Shown here: positions 43,101-53,368 of the stretch, in pieces
Layout: every line of letters begins with the position of its first letter
Numbering within the stretch: position 1 is the first letter of the stretch
DNA from: Zygaena filipendulae
Lineage: Eukaryota > Arthropoda > Insecta > Lepidoptera > Zygaenidae
NCBI GenBank assembly: GCA_907165275.2
Contig: OU015649.1
Location: forward strand, 7,594,001 to 7,658,000
Direction of reading: 5' to 3'
DNA length: 64,000 nt
Made by a program: the position numbers and the translations under genes
Notes under the pieces: model-generated
Databases searched by the model: none
Told to the model about the DNA's origin: nothing
Seen by the model: the letters and a program-made list of their open reading frames with translations, nothing else

Positions 43101-43877
43101 GACTCCACACTCCTATACACACGCACACTCTCGCTTTCTTCTTTTATTTACGAACTTTCATGCAGGCTGGACACACTCGTTGAGATCCTGTCGCGGCCGA
43201 GAAGGCTCTCGACAAGTGCAAATATCTGTACACACTCGTTCTGTTAGTTGCACTGAAGTCTCCCGCGATAGTGGATGTAGAAATTGCTGCTGCGGTTTGT
43301 CTTTGTATTGTGACCTATTTTAACTTGATTCGCAAACTTGACCTCTTTATAATATGATCCCCGCTAAAAATCGATAGATAAAGATACTCGGGTGCGTCAG
43401 ATTAAGATAAAGTGGGTTAATTACATACTGAAAACACCTTCGATTTATTAATATATAATTTTACTAGCTGTGCCCCGCGGTTTCCCCGCGTGAATTTCGG
43501 AACTCCCGCAGGAACTCCAAAGTAGCCTAATTTACTTCTTATAACATCAACTAATAGAGTACTTGCATGAATTTTATTTTCAGTCTATTTTAATGATATA
43601 TGGCCTACTTAAACAAAGCAAGAAAAATAAAAAAAATATATGCATAAATTAAAGTTATATGCATAAATTATGCATAAATATATTATTAATTAAATTAAAG
43701 CGTTTCAAAGTTCCTACTTTAGACTTTACCGCCGAAACGCGGAATGACGTCACTTGTTCAAAATTACGCCTTATTAATCTGTGATAGAAATGTCACAAAA
43801 GTTGAATATTTTGGAAACTATTGAAATTTTTTTGTAAATCTTTCACGATAACGCTTTTCTAAGGCTCTATTTTTAAC

Positions 43878-43920
43878 CGACTTCCAAAAAGGAGGAGGTT
43901 CTATGTTCGATTGTATGTAT

Positions 43921-43958
<38 letters not shown>

Positions 43959-45148
43959 ATGTTCACCGATTACTCGAAGACGGTTGGACCGATTTCAAAA
44001 ATTCTTTTTTTGTTTGAAAGGGTATACTCCCAATTAGGTCCCATTGCCACCAATTCGGGATCTGATGATGGGATCTTGGAGAAATCGAGGGAACTCTTCA
44101 AAAATTATAGGCACACCTATAGCGATTTGGGTATTTTTTATAGTAAATCGTTCATTTGCTTTCGAAAAGCAAAATTTGAAGAAGTGGAACTGATGATGAA
44201 GACCACAGATGGTCATCGGAACTACTCAACAATAATACGTATTTCAGGGGTTCTAGTTAGAGCGATTTGGAAAATTGTTTTTTTGTTTGAAAGGGGATAC
44301 TTCCAAATTGGTCACATTGTCACCAAGTCAGGATCTGATGGTGGGATCTTGGAGAAATCGAGGGAACTCTTCAAAATTTATAGGCACACCTATGGCGATT
44401 TGGGTATTTTTTATAGTAAATCGTTTATTTGCTTTTGGAAAGTAAAATTTGAAGAAGTGGAACTGATGATGAAGACCGCAGATGGTCATCGGAACTACTA
44501 AATAATAGGTATTTCACAGATTCCGATTCGTTAACTTAAATGTGGTTTCTAAACAATTTATGTTCGTCACAATGTATATGGTGAAGTGGAACTGATGGTG
44601 GTGTATCAGCAGAACTCCTCAAAAATTAACGTCCCTGCATCGGGAAAAGCAATATTTTGTAAAAGGTTATGAGCAGTTGACAGTAGGCCATTGTAACTTA
44701 GATAAATTACTAACCGACTCACTAAAAAGTAAGAAATAAACAAATTTTTAACAAAAAAATTAAAACCGACTTCCAAAAACACAAATCTAAAAAAGCTAAA
44801 ATAAAAAGCTAAAAATAACAACATACCGATTTAATCCAAAAGACGAAAACACACATAATATTATGATTGGTTTGTGCTACCACTGATCGGTATGAAGTCG
44901 GTGACAAGCCAAATATGGAGGGGGTAGATGGGCTAAGTCGACTCCTGCCACCAGCTCTTCGTGAGCAAAACAACTCAAGTGGGCAGACACCTGCGGGCTT
45001 GTCACCGAATTCAAACCGATCAGTGGTAGCACAAACCAATCATAATATTATGTGTGTTTTCGTCTTTTGGATTAAATCGGTATGTTGTTATTTTTAGCTT
45101 TTTATTTTAGCTTTTTTAGATTTGTGTTTTTGGAAGTCGGTTTTAATT
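43878..45148 (+). mobile_element. ACCGACTTCC-element inserted in the GTACTTGCATGAA-element
   Basis: Begins AACCGACTTCCAAAAAGGAG and ends TTTTTGGAAGTCGGTTTT. Flanking host sequence CTCTATTTTT / TTTTTGAAATATTGACTC is continuous in the copy at about 46715-46730, which marks the empty site. Inside, an about 270-bp segment is tandemly duplicated (TCTGATG.TGGGATCTTGGAG at 44068 and 44333), creating a 196-residue open frame that is not a gene. A foldback module forms its right part. Confidence 0.8.
44766..45148. mobile_element. Foldback module with about 130-bp inverted repeats
   Basis: 44766-44912 is the inverse of 45011-45148: AACCGACTTCCAAAAACACA, CCGATTTAATCCAAAAGACG, ATTGGTTTGTGCTACCACTG. The central 100 bp (AAATATGGAGGGGGTAGATG) recurs at 51950-52075 and 59540-59650. 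Open frames on opposite strands give the same C-terminal peptide because of the symmetry. Confidence 0.88.
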
Positions 45149-45180
45149 TTTTGAAATATTGACTCAATTTCTTATTATAA

Positions 45181-45447
45181 TGAGGAAAAGGCATGCGTCA
45201 TTTATACAAAGGATCCGGACAACCGACAATGAGATCCTGAAGGCTGTATATGGGGCGTGTAAATACTCCATATGCGGCCTTTAGGATCTCAGCTAAATCA
45301 TATTGTTCTTGAAATTATTTTTTATTGTAACTTAACTTTATGTGATGTAACTGTAAAATGTAAATGTAAATTGTAATGGGGTTTTTATGGGTTCTATGGG
45401 TTCTTGTGGCCTGAAATAAATGTTATTACTATTATTATTATTATTAT
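45181..45447 (+). mobile_element. Retroelement 3' end with AATAAA and TTA-rich tail
   Basis: GAGATCCTGAAGGCTGTATA..., then GGTTCTTGTGGCCTGAAATA, AATAAATG and TTATTACTATTATTATTATT. A 3'-tailed fragment inserted next to the previous element; no coding sequence left. Resembles lepidopteran non-LTR 3' UTRs, class not proven. Confidence 0.6.
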
Positions 45448-45828
45448 AAATTTCATGCAAGTACCCTATTAGCAGGTAAAGTCCCGTCAAAACCGGTCGA
45501 ACCGTTTCGGGGATTCACCCGCGTGAGTCAAATCAATCAAGTCATATCAAAATCTGAACTCCCGCAGGAACTCCAAATTTCTTTTATATTCTTCTTCTCC
45601 TCACAATAACAAATACAACAATAAAAGTATTTGCGAAACTTGTCCAGTCGTTCACTCGTGATGCCGTGACCAAGGGAAATAAGGATTAATTTTTATATAC
45701 CTACCCTACATAGATATAATTTTTCGCATTTTAGTTGCTGTGCTACTGCGCCACCTATCTACTGTTTTACCATTATAAATGTCTCCATATTCCATCTGAT
45801 AGCCTGGCAGAGATCGCTTTATAGTGAT

Positions 45829-45915
45829 AAGGCCGCCCTTTGGAGCCACTTAATACTCTGTTTTGTAAGTTTTTAGTCATTGCACTGATTGTGGTGAAAG
45901 TGTTTTTCATTCATT
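45829..45915. repeat. Dispersed repeat shared with 4388-4520
   Basis: AAGGCCGCCCTTTGGAGCCA, CTTAATACTCTGTTTTGTAA and ACTGATTGTGGTGAAAGTG match the NALCN intron copy. Confidence 0.6.
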
Positions 45916-46671
45916 CTTAAGAATACTCTGACGATTTGAACATCACGTAAGGGACCTCTCCCTCAAATCAACTTGCGAAAAAAACCGCTACCTCGACATT
46001 CTCGAGTGCTGTTGGTTTTATTTTTATTTTGAAGTAAATAACTCAAGGATAGCGGGAAATATATAATCTGCGGATTTCCACCAGCCGAAAAAACGAAATA
46101 CGTCTATAAAGTTTAGAATGAGCAGCAGTAAAACAATGATTCCTCACTCTACCTTACTTTCCCTTTCACTTTTTCTCTATCCGTCCCCACACTACTTTCC
46201 GTCGCCATGACGGAAACGTCACAGCATATCACGGCACTAAACGTGTCGAATTGATAGCCTCCTTTTTTAAAGTCGGTTAAAGTAAGTACTTACTTAGTAC
46301 TAGCTACCTATCTTTTCTCGAAGCGCTTCGTCGTTTTTTTGAACCCTTATAACATGGGTTTGGATTATACCAGATAAACTAAATTCTCGGGATATGTTGT
46401 CAATAGCGGACTTATCAAACGTAAAATTTTAATTGCATAGCTTTTATACTTTAGATTTTATTGATATCTAAAAAACCCTGATTTCGTCACTGAGTCACTG
46501 ATGATCACCAAAATTCTTAGGATATTTCCTAATGTCCTAGAAAGCTGAGGCATGTAAGCTAGTATTAGTACACAAACAAAAAACTATAAAACTCGTAACT
46601 TTTATCCCTCAACCCTTTAAACTAGGGGATGGAAGTTTGTATGTCATTGTTTGTATGAATAAATTTCATGC

Positions 46672-47303
46672 AAGTACCTTGCATGAAATTTATAATAAGA
46701 AATTGTGTCAATATTTCAAAAATAGAGCCTTAGAAAAGCGTTATCGTGAAAGATTTACTAAAAAAATTTCAATAGTTTCCAAAATATTCAACTTTTAATT
46801 TTATGAAACGGAACGTTGCAACGAAACACCAATCACAGCCAAGCCTGACACATGACGTCACTTTTATTTTTTTAGGAAACATTTACCTCTTTCAGATAAG
46901 GCAAAAGAAACTAAGTGCATACAGTCAACGCATATTTTCCATTTTCTGAAGTTTTTTACTTTAAAATGCATCAGTAAGATGCATTTCGTATCTTTACTGG
47001 AACTTTTGGAAGTAAATCGACACAGTTCAACCTTAATTTCGCTTTTGGATATTGAAGTTATCTGTCTGTCAGTGTCACATGACTCTGTCAATACAAGTGA
47101 CATTTCTATCACAGATTAATAAGGCGTAATTTTGAACAAGTGACGTCATTCCGCGTTTCGGCGGTAAGGTCTAAAGTAGGCACTTTGAAACGTTCTATTT
47201 AATTAATTTATGCATATTTTTTTTTTCTTTTTCTTGCTTAGTTTAAGTAGGCCATATATCTTTAAAATAGACTGAAAAAAAAAATTCATGCAAGTACTCT
47301 ATT
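46672..47303 (-). mobile_element. GTACTTGCATGAA-element, uninterrupted copy
   Basis: About 630 bp from GTACCTTGCATGAAATTTAT to TTCATGCAAGTACTCTATT. It contains TGACGTCA twice (ACATGACGTCACTTTTATTT, CAAGTGACGTCATTCCGCG). It supplies the unoccupied reference for the insertion at 43878; the 43553 copy supplies the one for 56973. No transposase remnant seen. Confidence 0.8.
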
Positions 47304-47317
47304 CCGCAATTTTGAGT

Positions 47318-47480
47318 TACACGGGTCAAAATGTCGCGTTACGTCACGCCTTGCTAGTTTATTAAACGACTTTGTAACGTCGCGAGCCCTAAACTTTCGA
47401 TGCGCTTTATCTAAGCATCGTGTCTATTATTTTTTTATTATCTAACTAACGAACTAAATAGAATTTTGATCATGAAAATT
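47318..47480 (+). mobile_element. TGACGTCA-MITE, copy H (fragment)
   Basis: CGTTACGTCACGCC, GTCGCGAGCCCTAAACTTTC and GATGCGCTTTATCTAAGCAT identify the interior; the palindromes are damaged and the ends missing. Confidence 0.65.
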
Positions 47481-47567
47481 CTAATACTACAGAGACTTTT
47501 AACCGCATTTTCAATCGTAATAAGGATTTTTTTAATAATAAATAATCGATTTTATGAAAATCATAGT

Positions 47568-47573
47568 TTTATT
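47568..47573 (-). terminator. Possible SELT polyadenylation signal
   Basis: AATAAA on the minus strand about 190 bp after the SELT stop codon. Position is plausible, but AATAAA is common in AT-rich DNA. Confidence 0.4.
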
Positions 47574-47761
47574 AATTACTCTGAAGAATGATACCCCAAC
47601 ACTATTTTTCAGAGATAAATTAATATCATCATTAGCCTATAGATCTATCTACATAAATAAAAGAAATGCAAATATTTAACAAATCTTTGTGAAAGTAATG
47701 AAATAATTATGGTTATGTATTTATCTGCATGGAAATGTATCTTCAATTGAAAACTTATTAA

Positions 47762-49927
47762 TTATTGAGGAAAATGATTGGTCTCAAGTTTCGAGAACTG
47801 CAATGTATTGTCAATAATTTGGAATAACTCTGGTGGTTGCGGAATTCTACCCGTTTCAAGTTTGGACCACAATGGGATATTATTGAGAGATATTTCAAAT
47901 GCACCAGAGGAAACGAGTTGGCCTTCAATCATATTGGCTAGGAAGAACATCATCATACAAGCATACAGTTTGTTCTCTAAGCACCAGCTCCACCATGCCG
48001 GTTGAGGTTTGTTTAACCAGGCAAATATGTTTACTCCACTTAGAATGCACATGATCAGGATCATCTTGCTGAATCCCTAAAATTTAATATGAAATTATTA
48101 GGATCACACAACAGAATGTTACAAATAGCAAGTTATCTTCTATGATTTCTTTGATAGAATCGGAGAGGAAAACAGTTCAAAATCTTTGAATGTTATCATT
48201 TATCGATGACAAATATACATATAATACAAAACGCTTTACCATTACCATCCACCCTTTTAGCACATTCTTTTATCAGCTTAATCTGCATGACCGAATGTCT
48301 TTCAATTAGCCTACTCACTAATATTATAAAGAGCTAAAGTTTGTGAATTGTGAGTTTGTGATGTTGTAGGGGGCAATCTCTGGATCTACTGAATCGGTTT
48401 AAAAAATTTTTTCACTTATAGAAAGCTACAGTGATCCTGAGTGTCATAGGGTACTTTTTATCCCAGAAATCCTGCAGGAACTCTGGAGTTTGTGAGTGTG
48501 TAAGATTGTAGGGGGGTTGTGAGTTTGTGATGTTGTAGGGGGCAATCTCTGGATCTACTGAATCGGTTTTAAAAATTTTTTCACTTATAGAAAGCTACAG
48601 TGATCCTGAGTGTCATAGGGTACTTTTTATCCCAGAAATCCTGCAGGAACTCTGGAGTTTGTGAGTGTGTAAGATTGTAGGGGGGTAATCTCTGGATCTA
48701 CTCAACCGATTTTGAAAATTCTTTCACTTATAGAAAGTTAGTGATCCTGAGTGTCATAGGGTAGTTTTATCCCAGGATTCCCTCGGGAACTCTGAAATTA
48801 TTGTAGCTGAAACTGCAGGGGATGACTGCTCGGTAAAGTTGAATATTTGTCAGATTTGTCACTTTTCTATGACCATGATGATTTGTACCCCACTAGTGCT
48901 GTCTCTGGTGGATCTTTTTTGAATCTTCAGAGGAAAAAAGCTAATAATTATACATAATACATAAACTTGTTAAAATTTTAGACTCAGGAATCATGACTAT
49001 AACCTGGTATTCTCACCTTATGAATTACCCTCATTATTAACCTTATAAAAAACAATACCTCTCTTTCTATTACTTACAATCATTCTTGAAAGATACATGT
49101 TCAATCCTGGTGGATCATAGTTTGCGCCAACAACTGAAATTTCTGGGTACTTTTGTTGAATAATTCCAGCATAATCATCAAATACTTTTCTATAGCCACA
49201 TGAGTAACTGTAAAGTAGAAAATATTGAATTGAGCAAGTGATGGGTATTTTGATTCTAGGAATATTTTAGACAAAAATGTGTCTTGCAACTTGTTATAAT
49301 AATTTAATTTAACAGCAAACAATTTTTACAAAATACAACTTTAATATAGGAAACTATTGCCTGTATTTCAACCCTCCAGGTCTCTGTGCTTTAGCTTAAT
49401 GGGTAAGTATGTTATGTAGTGCATGGGTATGTAATGTAATAGTGTAAATGGGTTTGTGTGTTAGTATGTGTGTGTGAATCTGTGTACATTTGGGATAACT
49501 TAGGTATTAAAGTACATATAAGGTAATTTTTTATATGTACCTATAAATAGGTATAAATAACATTTATTGCGAACATTAAGGTGATTTAGACCTGGCTAGC
49601 CAAGTTTCAGTTTCTGTGTCATTGTTGTTGTCTAACTTTCCTGTAAATTAAGTGTTTTTCTGCTTTCACATCGCAACAGATTGATAGGATTTTTGCACTG
49701 ATATAATAAAATTAGAAGACCACAAAAAGTATGGATCTAGTCATACCAATAATATGGATCTACTCATACCAATAATAAATGTTCATGATGTGACCTACTC
49801 CTTGACCAATTTTTGTAATACTTTCAGCATCATTTTCATTTGCATGACTGCTAGCAGGTAATATAAGAAAAATAACCACAAACGCACAAGACATTGATAC
49901 ACAAAAATTTATTTTCCTCGTAAACAT
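47762..49927 (-). CDS. SELENOT: SELT-like protein (selenoprotein T family, Cys form)
   Basis: ER membrane thioredoxin-fold protein of the selenoprotein T family, thought to act in ER redox balance. Exons: 49770-49927, 49078-49207, 47762-48076; 603 nt, 200 residues (human about 195). I start at the ATG at 49927; an in-frame upstream TTG is not a start. Residues 9-30 are a signal peptide (FVVIFLILPASSHA). The exon 1/2 junction makes YYCYSCGYRKVF, the redox motif, with TGT (Cys) where vertebrates have selenocysteine (CVSU). Exon 2: QQKYPEISVVGANYDPPGLN. Exon 3: hydrophobic MILIMCILSGVNIFAWL, then ENKLYACMMMFFLANMIEGQ, SSGAFEISLNNIPLWSKLET. Very like Drosophila CG3887. PITHD1 lies divergently 3.4 kb away. 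Intron 2 (48077-49077) holds a tandem repeat array. Confidence 0.93.
48310..48835 (-). repeat. Tandem array of the GCGGTTTCACCCGCG-family core (reverse) in SELT intron 2
   Basis: CAATCTCTGGATCTACTGAA plus TTTTTTCACTTATAGAAAGC occurs at about 48375 and 48544 nearly unchanged, with a third variant (TAATCTCTGGATCTACTCAA) at about 48687. The first two units are almost identical, so the duplication is recent. Confidence 0.88.
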
Positions 49928-50339
49928 AGCGACAGCTTTTCGCAACTTGCAAATCTAGTTGCAGTTTGTAACACTAAGTTAGTAGTTCTCTGTACAGTGT
50001 ACACAAATTTTCACAATTTAAAGTATATTTGTTAAGAGTTGGAGTAGTAGGTAGTGTGAAAATAGTGCACTAACTAATGCAGTAACTAGACATATTATGC
50101 ACAGACGAATAAGAGAACATGTCTAAAGACATAGACAGATGTATAAGGATAAGGATAGACACATATGTCTAAAGCGTAATTCTCCGTCTACGGTCTAAAG
50201 ACATAAGTCTAGTTTTTTTTTTTTTTTTCTTCTTTTTGGACTCAACACTGAGTGTTATTTGCCACTTTCAATAAGTCTAGTTAATTTGTGGGTACATCTA
50301 CTTAAAATATGGTATTCAATTTGACAAATTGACATTTGT

Positions 50340-50665
50340 GATTTTTTTTTAGTTAAATTTACCCCATTAGGAAAGGCAACGGAAGCTAAGTCCATGCAGC
50401 CAATACTACAGTAGTATTTTTCTTGTAGTTTTTTACATCGAAATGCATTAGTGAGATGTTTGGCAGCAACTCTTCACAGTCGAACCTTAATAGGACGCTC
50501 TGTGGGAAGTTGTGCAGTAAAACGACAACCTCCCGATGAATGCCCTATTTCATCTTATTTCACTGTTTCCACACACTGTTCATCACCAATGGATCACTAT
50601 TATGCAAAATCCACCACATTAATACATTATTAATCACGATAAACTAATTTGCAAAACAAAGAAAT
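50340..50665. repeat. Dispersed repeat, inverse of 24655-25010
   Basis: TCGAAATGCATTAGTGAGAT, AACCTTAATAGGACGCTCTG, ATGGATCACTATTATGCAAA and TTAATCACGATAAACTAATT match the copy upstream of WDR35 in inverse orientation. A weaker relative is at about 3700-3860. Confidence 0.75.
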
Positions 50666-51544
50666 AAAACTAAAAATCGTTGTTTTAAACTGGCGAACGA
50701 GCTGCTAAAATAAAAATAATTACAAGAGTGAGAAAGTGCGAATGTGAATTGTGAAATATATGTAGGGGCGAGCAAACCGAAACAATTATTTTTTGTCTCT
50801 TTTTGCGTATTGTTTATTTTTGTTTGCCACCAGAATTCAGATGCGTCGAGGGCACGTAGTGATTACCTTCTCTCTGGTCGAGGGCAGACATTTTCCGTGT
50901 CAAAATAATTTTGTGTCCTTTTTTGTCTATGTGTCTTAAAATAGCGATAATATAATAATCGAAGCAATAATAAGTTTGCAATTATGTAGTGTAGTTGGCT
51001 GTAAAAGCCGTAGTGAGCGAAAAGAAGCAAGTATAACCTTTCACCGGTAAGTTGCATTTTTCATTAGATCCTGTATGTAAATTAAAACTATCATCTATTT
51101 TCTATTAGTGTTTTTCACATTTTCATCGAATAAGTTTTTAAATGATAAAACTGGTATTATCCGACAAAAGTACGTATGACATTGATGTAGATAGAAGTGT
51201 ATTCATACTCTTAGACATGTTGATATGGTTGGATTATACACACTCAAGGATACCAGCTTCTCGTGATTTTTACCACGAATAATAAATAAAACACACACTA
51301 TGAACGCCTTTTATTTTGGTCTAGACTTTAGGTGATACCAGTAGTTTAATTTGCGTTTTATATATGTATATTATATATATTTCTTTATTAAGGATTCGGT
51401 GCATGGAAAGTTCAATCCCTTTTTTTAGTCATTTAAAGACGTTGTTTCTAGCTTTAAATTGTAATTAAGTAATTATAAAATATAATATATTAATTATAAT
51501 TTAGGTACAGCTAGGCCAAATGCCTATATGCCTAAAAGTCAACA

Positions 51545-51762
51545 ATCCTACTAATATTATAAATGTGAAAGTGTGGATGTTTGGATGTTTAGATGTTTGG
51601 ATGTTTGTTACTCAATCACGCAAAAACGGCTGAACGGATTTGGATGGAATTTGGCATGCACGTTGTCAGAAGTACAGAGAAGGACATAGGGTATTTTTTA
51701 TCCCGGAATTCCCGCAGGAACTCCGAAATCATCGCGGGTGAAACCGCGGGGCGCAGCTAGAT
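51545..51762 (-). repeat. GCGGTTTCACCCGCG-family copy (reverse), near full length
   Basis: From CCTACTAATATTATAAATGT through CAAAAACGGCTGAACGGATT and TTTTTTATCCCGGAATTCCC to GTGAAACCGCGGGGCGCAGC. A 7-9 bp GGATGTTT motif is repeated near its start. Confidence 0.87.
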
Positions 51763-51811
51763 GTTATATAATTGCCATAGCGCACTATTTAGGCACATTC
51801 AAGAGAACTAC

Positions 51812-52653
51812 TGGATTAAAACCGACTTCCAAAAACACCAAACTAAAAATCTTAAAAATAAAACGCTAAAAATAACAACATACCGATTTAATCCAAAAGA
51901 CAAAAACACACGTAATATTATTATTGGTTTGTGCTACCACTAATCGGTTTGAATTCGGTGACAAGCCCGCTGGTGTCTGCCCACTTGGGTTGTCCTGCTC
52001 ACGAAGAGCTGGTGGCGGGAGTCGACTTAGCCCATCTACCTCCTCCATATTTGGCTTGTCACCGACTTCATCATCAGATCAGGAGGCTTACTATGAGCTC
52101 TTATAGCAGGACCTAAATTGAATTGCTCTGCTTTATCGTACTATCACCACATTTTAGCAAGCCTGCTACCGGCCTGTTTACGTTGACATCTAGAAAACCG
52201 TTCACCTTTTTTTTGTATGAACATTTCGTACTACGACCACTAGTTTGACAGCACGAAAGCGTCGTATAAAGGCGTCTAAAATGTCAAAGCGATGGTTAAA
52301 AAGTTGGTCTATGATGAACTTTTTCACATGGAATTAATAGGTACTTCGGTTGTACCTCAGAGTAAACTATTAATTCCATGGCGATGCAATAGTCGTTCAC
52401 CTTTGAGGAGGTCATAGTACGATTTTAAACAATTCAGTTTCAGGCCTGCTCTAAAACTGCGCGGAACTTGAATGGTTCCGTTTTTGCTCATAGTAAGCCT
52501 CCTGGACTTGGTGGCAATGGGACGTAATTGGGAGTATACCCTTTCAAACAAAAAAAGAATTTTTCAAATCGGTCCAACCCTCTTCGAGTAATCGGTGAAC
52601 ATACAAAAAAAAAACATACATACAATCGAACATAGAATCTTCTCCTTTTGGAA
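51812..52653. mobile_element. ACCGACTTCC/foldback composite
   Basis: Begins TTAAAACCGACTTCCAAAAA and ends CTTTTGGAAGTCGGTTAAAA. Left part (to about 52075) is the foldback module; right part (52490-52653) is the reverse ACCGACTTCC-element with TTTTTCAAATCGGTCCAACC. A relative of 43878-45148. Confidence 0.75.
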
Positions 52654-52975
52654 GTCGGTTAAAAATCACTAATATTTTTTTTTTACCGTACGTTAAGGAA
52701 TTTAAGTTCCAATAAAACGTTATTTGCACCTATATAGTTTTCATTTTGCTTGCCCCCGCTTAAATTATAAATCTCCTCGACACCTTCAGGTGGAAACTCC
52801 CTGGAAAATGGGGAATAAGTTATTTAGTGGCAATACTAGTAGTTTAAAATATATATTGTGTGCATAGGAAAACCCCAAATAATAAAATATCACTCTCCGT
52901 CTACGATAACAGTATGTTCTCTTATTCGTCTGTGCGCACAAACTACTTAGAGATACGATACGGTAGTATCTCTAA

Positions 52976-53116
52976 AGCGCGCTCCACATTCGCGTGTGGT
53001 TCGCGCGCGAAGTCGTGAAACAGCCGCGAAACACCCGCGAACTATGATTCCACACTTATCGTTCGCGGGTGTTTCGCGGTTTCGCGCGCGAACCACGCGC
53101 GAATGTGGAGAGCGCT
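52976..53116. mobile_element. Compact AGCGCGCTCCACAT MITE (empty-site reference)
   Basis: 141 bp with inverted ends AGCGCGCTCCACATTCGCG and CGCGAATGTGGAGAGCGCT, flanked by TAA (52973-52975) and TTA (53117-53119), consistent with a TWA target and a Harbinger-type origin. Its centre, CCACACTTATCGTTCGCGGG, corresponds to the site occupied by the 694-bp element at 22376-23069. Confidence 0.83.
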
Positions 53117-53368
53117 TTAGTAGTTTGTGGATATCACCACAAATTAACTATTCTCATAAAATACGCGAATACCTATTTCATTCTCTGTCTACGTTGCCTA
53201 CCCTTGTCTCTGTTTACTAAATCTCTGTTTTTTAGTGTTTCCTAAGTTTTATTTTTATACACTTTTCAGTTTTCAGTATCTAAACTACTGTGTGACTACA
53301 ACTTAACTAGACTTTGAGGTTTACCTGGCCAAGGGTTTGTTGGTAATTTTTCATTGTATTAGACAGAA

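Larger units (their letters stand above)
43553..45470 (+). mobile_element. GTACTTGCATGAA-element, interrupted
   Basis: Inverted ends AATAGAGTACTTGCATGAA (43553) and TTCATGCAAGTACCCTATT (to 45470). The interior matches the uninterrupted copy at 46672-47303 in inverse orientation, including AACGCGGAATGACGTCAC and AAGTTGAATATTTTGGAAAC. Two later elements are inserted (43878-45148 and 45181-45447). Confidence 0.82.
43463..45610 (+). repeat. GCGGTTTCACCCGCG-family copy split by the nest
   Basis: Left part 43463-43552 ends CTTATAACATCAACTA; right part resumes at 45471 with AGCAGG..AAAGTCCCGTCAAAACCGGTC and GGATTCACCCGCGTGAG. A related uninterrupted arrangement is seen at 63705-63950 (CTTATAACATCAGCTAATAAGCAG, AAAGTCCCGTAATAATCGGT). 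Confidence 0.72.
43101..47761. other. Intergenic region WDR35-SELT (tail to tail), dominated by nested elements
   Basis: Holds the WDR35 and SELT 3' flanks. 43101-43460 is probably WDR35 3' UTR and flank; no clean AATAAA was seen there. 43463-45610 is a nest of at least four elements, 45620-46670 shows little besides the 45829-45915 repeat and scraps of the ACCGACTTCC repeat, and 46672-47480 holds a GTACTTGCATGAA-element and a MITE fragment. Confidence 0.7.
49928..53368. other. Divergent intergenic region SELT-PITHD1
   Basis: Head-to-head 3.4 kb that must contain both promoters. Contains a repeat (50340-50665), a GCGGTTTCACCCGCG-family copy (51545-51762), an ACCGACTTCC/foldback composite (51812-52653) and a compact MITE (52976-53116). 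49930-50200, 50670-51540 and 53120-53368 look mostly unique; 53230-53368 is the likely PITHD1 5' UTR and promoter. No protein-coding gene seen. Confidence 0.65.

Noticed and set aside
43911..44501. 196-residue open frame, the longest on the plus strand
   Set aside because: It lies in a tandemly duplicated segment of an ACCGACTTCC-element, starts in a poly-T tract, and repeats its own sequence; no protein family fits.
49928..49945. SELT start six codons upstream
   Set aside because: The upstream in-frame codon is TTG, not ATG; the first ATG is at 49927.
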